From the NCBI GenBank assembly GCA_015232165.1, contig JADGAE010000026.1, positions 1 through 12,549 of the forward strand: a stretch of 12,549 bases of DNA, read 5' to 3'. This document shows positions 6,902-12,549 of this stretch, one piece after another. The translations under genes and the position numbers were made by a program. The notes under the pieces were generated by a model. The model saw only the letters and a list, made by a program, of their open reading frames with translations, was not told the DNA's origin and did no database searches. Within the stretch, counting starts at the first letter, position 1. The number at the start of each line of letters is the position of its first letter. This DNA comes from Nitrospirota bacterium (GTDB taxonomy: Bacteria > Nitrospirota > Thermodesulfovibrionia > Thermodesulfovibrionales > Magnetobacteriaceae).

Positions 6902-7186
6902 ATGAGTACCCGCCTTGTTATTTAATCGCCAGAGCTTAAAGCCCTCCTTATCTTTATTACCATACAGTGAAACAACGTAAACGCCTATGTTCAATGAATC
7001 AATCAGCGAGCACTACCTAAAAGTCAATCTCAGTATCAGCTTGATTTTTTATGTTACCACGACGTTCATTACAGATACGTTACAGATACTTTACCTTTTG
7101 CTTATCCCAACCCATGTAGTCCTTCGTCACATTAAAATATATATTTCGCACCTTCATTACCAATGGCGCCCTCTTTTTTTTAACAC
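6902..7186. other. AT-rich intergenic region upstream of glgA
   Basis: No convincing gene or RNA was recognised here. The stretch contains a short direct repeat, TTACAGATAC twice (7069-7078 and 7080-7089, period 11). It probably includes the promoter of the minus-strand small gene, though no clear box pair was found. Confidence 0.4.
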
Positions 7187-7228
7187 TTGACAAAATATCT
7201 CATGATACTGTACCGTATATGGTATAGT
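7187..7228 (+). promoter_or_regulatory. Candidate promoter and dyad operator upstream of glgA
   Basis: A consensus -35 TTGACA (7187-7192) is followed by the inverted repeat ACTGTACC-GTATAT-GGTATAGT (7207-7228, 7 of 8 base pairs matched). No -10 box sits at ideal spacing: TACCGT (7211-7216) is at 18 bp but weak, and TATAGT (7223-7228) is too far from the TTGACA. The dyad covers the region where polymerase would melt DNA, so a repressor or activator site is plausible. A leader of roughly 100 bases would precede glgA. Confidence 0.4.
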
Positions 7229-7311
7229 GTGTTTTTGAGATGCAAAGAGTTATATTATTGTGAAAAAAAGAGCTACAATTGAATAACATGTTGAAGACAT
7301 AAAAAAAATCC

Positions 7312-7318
7312 AAGGAGG
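7312..7318 (+). promoter_or_regulatory. Strong SD that fixes the glgA GTG start
   Basis: AAGGAGG ends six bases before GTG 7325. The ATG at 7320 is out of frame, and the in-frame ATG at 7337 is too far away, so GTG is chosen. Confidence 0.85.
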
Positions 7319-7324
7319 TATGTT

Positions 7325-8776
7325 GTGTATATAGTTATGATTGCCTCGGAGTGTGCGCCGGTTTCCAAGGTTGGCGGACTTGCAGACGTAGTAGACGGAC
7401 TGAGCCGTGAGTTGGCAAGAAAGGGTCATAAGGTGGAGGTAATCCTTCCCTACTATGATTGCATGAACCACTCGTTAGTTGAGGACCTGCAAAACAATCC
7501 GATGGCGCTTTCGGTACAGTATGGCGGTAAGCGGGTATTTTGCACCGCACACATGGGCAAGGTTCATGATAACGTTTGCTACTTCATAAAATCGCATTCG
7601 GAGGAAAAATACTTCGACAGAGGCAGTTTCTATGGCGCCGGGGACGACGAGGAGCGTTTCACCTTCTTCTGCCTTGCCGCCCTGGAGTTCTTAAAGGAGG
7701 CCGGCAAACACCCAGACGTCATACACTGCCACGACTGGCAAACCGCACTTATCCCTATACTCCTGAAATGGAAAAACCAGTCATCTGTAAAGACCTGCTA
7801 CACGATCCACAATATAAAACACCAGGGAAAGGTCTCCGACAAGGTCATGAAAAAGATTGGCATAGACCCCTCATCCCTTACGGCCATCATGGATGACTCC
7901 AAACCCGGCTACATAAACCTCATGAAGGGCGGCATTATCAACTCCGATGCGGTCACCACCGTATCGCCGCAATATGCCGTCGAAACCAGGACGTCGAAGC
8001 TGGGTGAAGGTCTTGAGGTCATCCTCTCCCAACATGCAGGCAAGTACGATGGTATCATCAACGGCGTTGACTATGACACCTGGAACCCGGCAAGTGACGC
8101 CAACATCCCCTTCACCTACAGCGCGGAGACAATCGAAGATAAATTCAAAAACAAGGAGCACCTCAGAAATAAACTCTCCCTTCGCAGCGCCTTTAAACCC
8201 ATACTCTCCGTGGTGGGACGCCTGGATATGCAAAAGGGTGTACACCTCATCAGACACGCCATCCTCAATGCCCTCAGCACCGGCATGCAGTTTGTACTCC
8301 TGGGCTCGTCCCCTGACAAGGAAATAGCCGAGTACTTCTATCACCTCAAGCACTATCTCAAGAACAACCCCGATTGTCACATAAATCTCAGCCACGACGA
8401 GGACCTGGCACATCTCATCTATGCCGGCTCCGACTTCCTGTTGATGCCGAGCCTCTTTGAACCATGCGGACTGACCCAGATGCTAGCCATGAGATACGGC
8501 ACCGTACCTGTTGTTAGAAAGACCGGCGGACTGGGCGATACCGTCTTTGACATAGAGGACTCCAACACGCCGCGTACACAACGAAACGGTTTCGTCTTTA
8601 CCGACTTCACATACGATGCCATCGAACTGACACTGAAACGGGCCGCCGCTACCTGGAACGAAAAACCATATACGTTCAGAGAGATCATGCTGACGGATAT
8701 GACTACCGATTACTCATGGACTATGCCGGCAGAGAGATATCTGACCGTGTATGGTAAAATATCCGGTAAACAATAA
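7325..8776 (+). CDS. glgA: Glycogen synthase, GT5 family
   Basis: This 483-residue enzyme transfers glucose from ADP-glucose (or another NDP-glucose) to the non-reducing end of an alpha-1,4-glucan. The N-terminal GT-B domain opens with the nucleotide-sugar motif SECAPVSKVGGLADVV (K15) and contains HCHDWQTALIP, YTIHNIKHQG and IINGVDYDTWNP. The C-terminal domain shows VVGRLDMQKGVHLI and the catalytic-region motif MPSLFEPCGLTQ, then YGTVPVVRKTGGLGDTV. Length is typical (about 475-490). The start is GTG, with a strong SD. It heads an operon with a DUF4912 protein and a GH57 branching enzyme. No ADP-glucose pyrophosphorylase, phosphorylase or debranching gene is present in the window. Confidence 0.96.
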   Translation: MYIVMIASECAPVSKVGGLADVVDGLSRELARKGHKVEVILPYYDCMNHSLVEDLQNNPMALSVQYGGKRVFCTAHMGKVHDNVCYFIKSHSEEKYFDRGSFYGAGDDEERFTFFCLAALEFLKEAGKHPDVIHCHDWQTALIPILLKWKNQSSVKTCYTIHNIKHQGKVSDKVMKKIGIDPSSLTAIMDDSKPGYINLMKGGIINSDAVTTVSPQYAVETRTSKLGEGLEVILSQHAGKYDGIINGVDYDTWNPASDANIPFTYSAETIEDKFKNKEHLRNKLSLRSAFKPILSVVGRLDMQKGVHLIRHAILNALSTGMQFVLLGSSPDKEIAEYFYHLKHYLKNNPDCHINLSHDEDLAHLIYAGSDFLLMPSLFEPCGLTQMLAMRYGTVPVVRKTGGLGDTVFDIEDSNTPRTQRNGFVFTDFTYDAIELTLKRAAATWNEKPYTFREIMLTDMTTDYSWTMPAERYLTVYGKISGKQ

Positions 8777-8800
8777 TCATCGAAATGGAGAATACACTAA

Positions 8801-8806
8801 AAGGAG
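8801..8806 (+). promoter_or_regulatory. SD that selects ATG 8812 for the DUF4912 gene
   Basis: AAGGAG lies five bases before ATG 8812. The upstream in-frame ATG at 8785 has no SD and would place this SD inside the coding region. Confidence 0.75.
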
Positions 8807-8811
8807 ACTCT

Positions 8812-9720
8812 ATGGAAACAAACATGAACACAAACACCTTAGGAGAAAGGATAAAAACGGATGACGTGCATGGCATAACCTACCTGCTCTCTGACATGGC
8901 AAGATATCCAATAAATGAGGAATACGAAATCCCCCCTAAGTATGACATTGATACCATAGTAGCGCTGCCGGTTAACGAAAACAAGATTTTTGTTTACTGG
9001 GAATTAACGCAGAGACTACTGTCAGATAAGCTACAGGACCCTGCGGCATCCTATTTCACAGTAAAGGTATACGAAATAAACGCAGGACTGAAAAAAGGTG
9101 ATAATGAAAAAGAAATATGGTCGGTTAACGCGAAAGGCGCCCTCAGCAGTGTCTACATCCCGTGTGATTGTGCCTTCAGTCCTATGGTGGTTGCTATTGG
9201 TGTAGACAGGGATGGTACATTTGTGGAATTGTTGAGGTCTAACCATTTGAATATTCCCTCCTTTAAGGTCTTGGGTCTGAAGGAGGACTTCTGGAGCAAG
9301 GGGGTCCTGACTCTCGAGGAAGAGAAGGTCGCCGATGCCCCCAAGGATGCCCCCACTGATGACTCAGTGTTGGAGGAGACCTCGGATATCTTTGAAAAGG
9401 AGATGGGCATAGTCAGTCAACTCCTTGAGATACGCTTCAAGGACACGGAGAGCATAGAGGTGATCCTGGAACTGATAGAGAAACTCAAGCACCTGTCGGG
9501 CGACGATAAGACAATGCTTGACCTGATAAAACGCTTCTTTGAGACCAGGGTAGAGGACATCCGCTTGTTGAGTCTGTTTTTGGATTTCATCAAGTTTCTC
9601 GGCCAAAAGGGCAAGGGCAAGGAATCGGGAGCCGTTTCCGTAAAGGACTACTTTGAAAAATTAAAAGACGCAGCCGGAATGCCCGGTTCAAGCGAAATGT
9701 CATCAAGTGAAAGGAGCTAA
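8812..9720 (+). CDS. DUF4912-domain protein in glycogen operon
   Basis: This 302-residue protein has no known enzymatic activity. The N-terminal half (about residues 40-160) resembles DUF4912 in its PPKYDIDTIVALPVNENKIFVYWELT segment and the later VVAIGVDRDGTFVELLRSN, read as beta-rich. A charged low-complexity linker rich in Asp, Pro and Ala follows (about 170-190). The C-terminal half is predicted helical (IVSQLLEIRFKD ... VILELIEKLKHL ... MLDLIKRFFETR ... LFLDFIKFLGQ), ending in a Ser-rich tail. There is no signal peptide or membrane segment, so it is cytoplasmic. It lies between glgA and the branching enzyme, with 35- and 5-base gaps. By position it may bind glucan or one of the enzymes, or help granule organisation; this is inference only. 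Confidence 0.82.
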   Translation: METNMNTNTLGERIKTDDVHGITYLLSDMARYPINEEYEIPPKYDIDTIVALPVNENKIFVYWELTQRLLSDKLQDPAASYFTVKVYEINAGLKKGDNEKEIWSVNAKGALSSVYIPCDCAFSPMVVAIGVDRDGTFVELLRSNHLNIPSFKVLGLKEDFWSKGVLTLEEEKVADAPKDAPTDDSVLEETSDIFEKEMGIVSQLLEIRFKDTESIEVILELIEKLKHLSGDDKTMLDLIKRFFETRVEDIRLLSLFLDFIKFLGQKGKGKESGAVSVKDYFEKLKDAAGMPGSSEMSSSERS

Positions 9721-9725
9721 AGCCG

Positions 9726-11333
9726 ATGGTACAGGGATATTGGTTGCCGGTCTTACACTCACATCTGCCTTTTGTAAAACACCCGGAGTTTGATTATTTT
9801 TTGGAAGAACACTGGCTTTTTGAGGCCGTATCTGAGACGTACATGCCGCTTCTTATGCGAATGAAGAAGCTCGAGTCGGAGAACATGGACTTTCGTTTGA
9901 CCGTATCGGTTTCACCGCCGTTGGCTGAAATGCTGGCCGATGAGTATCTCACCGACTTGTTTGTAAAATACCTGGACAAGCTCATCGAACTAGCTCAGAA
10001 GGAGATGAGGCGGTTGAGGACAAATAGTGGCCTGCTGCCCGTTGCCACGTTCTATTACAAGAGGTTTCTTGAACTCAAGTCCTTCTTTACCGATGTGCTT
10101 AACTATAGCGTGTTAAATGGTTACAAGTATTTTTCTCAAAAGGGCTGGCTGGAGATAATCACCTGTGGTGCAACCCACGGTTTTTTGCCCCTGTTGCGGA
10201 CAAACACCAGGGCTGTGGAGGCGCAGATAGACCTGGCAGTACAGAGTCACGGCAAACACTTTGGAAAGGCACCCGATGGCATATGGCTGCCCGAGTGTGC
10301 GTACTACGAAGACCTGGATGAGATACTGAGAAAGTACGGCCTGAAGTATTTTTTCATGGAGTCGCACGGGGTAGCAAACGGCGTGCCGGCACCAAAGTAC
10401 TCGATCTACTCAGCCGCACACACGTTAAATGGCGTGGCGGTCTTTGCCAGGGACACCGAAACCTCAAGGCAGGTCTGGAGTGCCGAGGCTGGCTATCCGG
10501 GCAATCCCGATTATCGCGACTTCTACCGTGACATCGGCTTTGATCTGGAGATAGACTACATCCAGCCATACATATCCCCCGATGGCAACAGGGTCTTTAC
10601 GGGGCTCAAGTACTACAAGATAACCGGAGAGACCGAGGACAAGCTCCCCTACGACCCGCTTGCCGCATTTCACAAGACGAGGTTTCACGCTGAACACTTC
10701 TGCGCCGGCAGATACAAGCAGGTAGAGATGCTCAAGGCCTCCATTGACAGACCCCCGCTGATCGTCTCCCCATACGATGCAGAACTCTACGGTCACTGGT
10801 GGTTTGAGGGGCCTGACTTCTTGTATCACGTCCTGATGCAACTGCAAAAGGACGGTATCATAAAGCCCATAACCGCACCGGAGTATCTCAAGGAATATCC
10901 CAAGAATCAGACCGTATGTCCAAGCCCGTCCTCATGGGGTGAAAACGGCTACTACGAAGTCTGGCTCAATGACGACAACAACTGGATATACAGACACCTG
11001 CACTTTATGGCCGATACAATGCAAAATCTGGCCGACACCTACTATGACATGTCCGCCGAAGTACCAGATACCGAACAACTCAACACCAAGGTGTTAAATC
11101 AGTTGGCCAGGGAACTCCTCCTGGCTCAAAGTAGTGACTGGGCGTTTCTGATAACCCGCGGAACCGCTATCGAGTACTCAGTTAAGCGCACAAAGGAACA
11201 TATCTCCAACTTCAACCGCCTGCTGGAGAGCTTTAAGGACAATAATGTTGACGTTATCTTCCTCAACTGGCTCGAATACAAAAACTCCATATTCGAAGAC
11301 ATCGACTTCAGGATATATTCAACCAAAAACTAA
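9726..11333 (+). CDS. GH57-family 1,4-alpha-glucan branching enzyme (DUF1957 type)
   Basis: This 535-residue enzyme probably makes alpha-1,6 branches in the glycogen produced by GlgA. The N-terminus LPVLHSHLPFVKHPE is the first GH57 conserved region. CGATHGFLPLL, GIWLPECAYY (nucleophile Glu at residue 190) and SPYDAELYGHWWFEGP (acid/base Asp at residue 351) are the other key regions. The Trp-rich segment PSSWGENGYYEVWLNDDNNWIY and the helical C-terminal domain match GH57 branching enzymes such as TK1436 and AmyC rather than 4-alpha-glucanotransferases. The SD AAGGAG (9711-9716) overlaps the end of the DUF4912 gene, and the ATG follows its stop by five bases. It is the last gene of the operon and is followed after 10 bases by repeat copy 2. 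An alpha-amylase-like GH57 activity is the main alternative. Confidence 0.9.
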   Translation: MVQGYWLPVLHSHLPFVKHPEFDYFLEEHWLFEAVSETYMPLLMRMKKLESENMDFRLTVSVSPPLAEMLADEYLTDLFVKYLDKLIELAQKEMRRLRTNSGLLPVATFYYKRFLELKSFFTDVLNYSVLNGYKYFSQKGWLEIITCGATHGFLPLLRTNTRAVEAQIDLAVQSHGKHFGKAPDGIWLPECAYYEDLDEILRKYGLKYFFMESHGVANGVPAPKYSIYSAAHTLNGVAVFARDTETSRQVWSAEAGYPGNPDYRDFYRDIGFDLEIDYIQPYISPDGNRVFTGLKYYKITGETEDKLPYDPLAAFHKTRFHAEHFCAGRYKQVEMLKASIDRPPLIVSPYDAELYGHWWFEGPDFLYHVLMQLQKDGIIKPITAPEYLKEYPKNQTVCPSPSSWGENGYYEVWLNDDNNWIYRHLHFMADTMQNLADTYYDMSAEVPDTEQLNTKVLNQLARELLLAQSSDWAFLITRGTAIEYSVKRTKEHISNFNRLLESFKDNNVDVIFLNWLEYKNSIFEDIDFRIYSTKN

Positions 11334-11343
11334 AGAAATAAGG

Positions 11344-11538
11344 TATCCTGATCGGATTCGAGTTTTTTCGGGTATCAAACTTGCTTGCATACAAGAAAGA
11401 AAGGGGCGACTCCGCTCGCACAGCGACGTTGCCGCGCCCCCCTTCAGAACCCCCTGCAAGGGGACCAGTCCCCTTGACGCGCCGTAAAGGGCTGGTTGAT
11501 ATGGACAAGGAAGGGGGCGAGCCGCCTCTTTCTTTCTT
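11344..11538 (+). repeat. GC-rich palindromic dispersed repeat, copy 2, with inverted ends
   Basis: Bases 11344-11473 are about 96% identical to 6504-6632. Within it the arm AAGAAAGAAAGGGGCGACTC (11393-11412) is the inverted complement of 11519-11538 with 18/20 matches, one of the two differences being a G-U wobble in RNA. Inner stems include AAGGGGAC-CA-GTCCCCTT (11458-11475). The element fills almost the whole space between the GH57 gene and the convergent ROK gene. No coding capacity is credible; it is MITE- or REP-like. Confidence 0.85.
11393..11538. terminator. Probable bidirectional terminator formed by the repeat ends
   Basis: In either direction an A/G-rich arm would pair with a distal C/U-rich arm containing CUUUCUUUCUU, with strong GC stems inside. 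It lies 59 bases after the GH57 stop on one side and 10 bases past the ROK stop on the other. The U-rich ends are interrupted by C, so terminator strength is uncertain. Confidence 0.5.
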
Positions 11539-11548
11539 CTTCCATATG

Positions 11549-12463
11549 CTATCCAAACGTCAGGCAGGCTGCTCCGATTAAGCCGGCATCATCGCCGAGG
11601 GAGGAGGGTAATATCCGTGTCTTTTCATAGAGTTCCTTGAAGGAGTTTTCCGATGCCACCCGTATGGCCTCTTGTACGTAGATATCCCATGCACCCGTAA
11701 GCCCTCCCGTGAGGATAACCGCCTGTGGGCTGAAGATGTTAATGAAACCGGCAATGCCATTGCCAAGATAACGACCTGCCGTCTTTAATATTTCGATGGC
11801 AAAGACATCTCCCTCAAGGGCGTACTTGTAGATGTCTGCCGGTTGGATATTGTTGGTTCCACCCTGGATGTGCCTACTCATCAGCGATTCCCTGCCGCCC
11901 TTGACACCTTCGGTGGCGACCTCAATCATGGCCCTGGCAGATGCGTATGCCTCCAGACACCCACGACTACCGCATCCACACCTCCGACCTCCGGCCTCCA
12001 CGATAATGTGCCCCAACTCAGCCGCTACCTTCAACGGTGTCCTGTTGTAGATAACCCCTCCGCCTATGCCCGTACCAAGCGTCAACAACACAAAGCTGTC
12101 AAACTGCCGACCCACACCGGCAACGGCCTCTCCGAGGGTCGCTACGTAGGCGTCGTTCTCCAGAAACACCGGCACCTTGAACCTCTCCTCTATGAGTTCA
12201 ACGATCCGTATGTCTTCCAATAACTTGAGGTTTGGACAGGACGTTATGCTCTTGTTGTCCACGTCTATGACACCGGCGATTGCCAGGCCTATGCCGTGGA
12301 CCTCGACTGAGAAAAGTCGCTCGATAGAACCGATCAGGTTGTTGATTATCTCCGTGCAGGTTGATATCTTTATCTTGTCAACTATCCTGCCATCTCTTGC
12401 CACTAATGCCACACGGAGATTTGTACCTCCAAGGTCCACTCCGATAGAATATGGTTTATTCAT
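11549..12463 (-). CDS. ROK-family sugar kinase, probable glucokinase
   Basis: This 304-residue ASKHA-fold kinase uses ATP to phosphorylate a hexose, most likely glucose, at O6. The phosphate-binding motif GVDLGGTNLRVAL is at the N-terminus. VFLENDAYVATLGE contains the catalytic base Asp104. LGTGIGGGVI, sugar-binding AELGHIIVEAGG (E149, H152) and the ROK zinc motif CGCGSRGCLE (C162, C164, C169) follow. The C-terminal half has VILTGGL and SSLGDDAGLIGAA. No N-terminal DNA-binding domain is present, so it is an enzyme and not a NagC/XylR-type repressor. The start is supported by AAGGAAG (12471-12477) seven bases upstream. Specificity is not proven by sequence: an N-acetylglucosamine, mannose or fructose kinase is possible. 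It converges on the glycogen operon and could feed glucose released from glycogen into glycolysis. Confidence 0.92.
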   Translation of the reverse strand: MNKPYSIGVDLGGTNLRVALVARDGRIVDKIKISTCTEIINNLIGSIERLFSVEVHGIGLAIAGVIDVDNKSITSCPNLKLLEDIRIVELIEERFKVPVFLENDAYVATLGEAVAGVGRQFDSFVLLTLGTGIGGGVIYNRTPLKVAAELGHIIVEAGGRRCGCGSRGCLEAYASARAMIEVATEGVKGGRESLMSRHIQGGTNNIQPADIYKYALEGDVFAIEILKTAGRYLGNGIAGFINIFSPQAVILTGGLTGAWDIYVQEAIRVASENSFKELYEKTRILPSSLGDDAGLIGAACLTFG

Positions 12464-12531
12464 AGTATATCTTCCTTGTTTTTATATTATCAATTATGTA
12501 TCCTCTTAAAAAAGCATGGTAAAATGGGGTC

Positions 12532-12549
12532 AAGGGGGCTGGCCCCCTT
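12532..12549. repeat. Hairpin related to the repeat core, cut by the window edge
   Basis: AAGGGGGC-TG-GCCCCCTT is a perfect 8-bp inverted repeat. With GGGGTCAAG before it, the minus-strand reading matches the repeat core AAGGGGACCAGTCCCCTTGAC apart from two paired changes. The rest of the copy would lie to the right, outside the window. It is 68 bases upstream of the ROK gene start. Confidence 0.65.

Noticed and set aside
6943..6949. Perfect minus-strand SD (AAGGAGG) upstream of the small Cys-rich gene
   Set aside because: No ATG, GTG or TTG follows at suitable spacing; the only nearby CTG is out of frame. Likely chance.
7069..7089. Two 10-bp direct repeats as a start of a CRISPR or iteron array
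   Set aside because: There are only two units with a one-base gap, with no further copies, no spacers and no replication gene nearby.
7871..8413. 180-residue open frame on the minus strand inside glgA
   Set aside because: It is antisense to a well-conserved glgA, has no recognisable motif, and is explained by codon bias of the real gene.

Overview
The window reads as a gene-dense stretch of a Gram-negative bacterial chromosome. An MltA-type lytic transglycosylase together with anhydro-muropeptide recycling enzymes points to a periplasm and outer membrane. A GH57 (not GH13) glycogen branching enzyme beside a DUF4912 protein is a combination I associate with deep-branching lineages such as Nitrospirota. 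That lineage guess is inference and is not proven by anything in the window. No rRNA, tRNA, CRISPR array, transposase or phage gene was seen.

Layout. (1) 1-2885, plus strand: a signalling block made of the C-terminal part of a PAS-containing NarL-type histidine kinase (cut by the window edge), its LuxR/NarL-type response regulator (ATGA overlap), and a separately promoted REC-PAS-GGDEF diguanylate cyclase. (2) 3160-6451: a peptidoglycan turnover block, with mltA on the minus strand diverging from murQ-anmK on the plus strand. MltA releases 1,6-anhydroMurNAc products. AnmK turns anhydroMurNAc into MurNAc-6-phosphate, and MurQ cleaves that to GlcNAc-6-phosphate plus lactate. (3) 6452-7324: a mostly non-coding stretch holding one copy of a GC-rich palindromic repeat, a probable 53-residue cysteine-rich protein on the minus strand, and the glgA promoter region. 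(4) 7325-11333: a glycogen operon, glgA - DUF4912 protein - GH57 branching enzyme, each gene with a good Shine-Dalgarno (SD) site. (5) 11344-11538: a second repeat copy with inverted ends, lying between the convergent GH57 gene and a ROK-family sugar kinase on the minus strand (11549-12463). The last 18 bases are a hairpin related to the repeat core.

The window is mostly ordinary metabolism. Three points merit a second look. Three start codons (the GGDEF gene, mltA and murQ) have no SD site but sit 5-6 nt downstream of a -10 hexamer, suggesting leaderless mRNAs; two of them share a divergent region of only 35 bp. A dispersed palindromic repeat shows a compensatory base-pair change between copies and probably acts as a bidirectional terminator at one site. 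There is also a small unrecognised Cys-rich protein. No clearly novel multi-gene system is visible.
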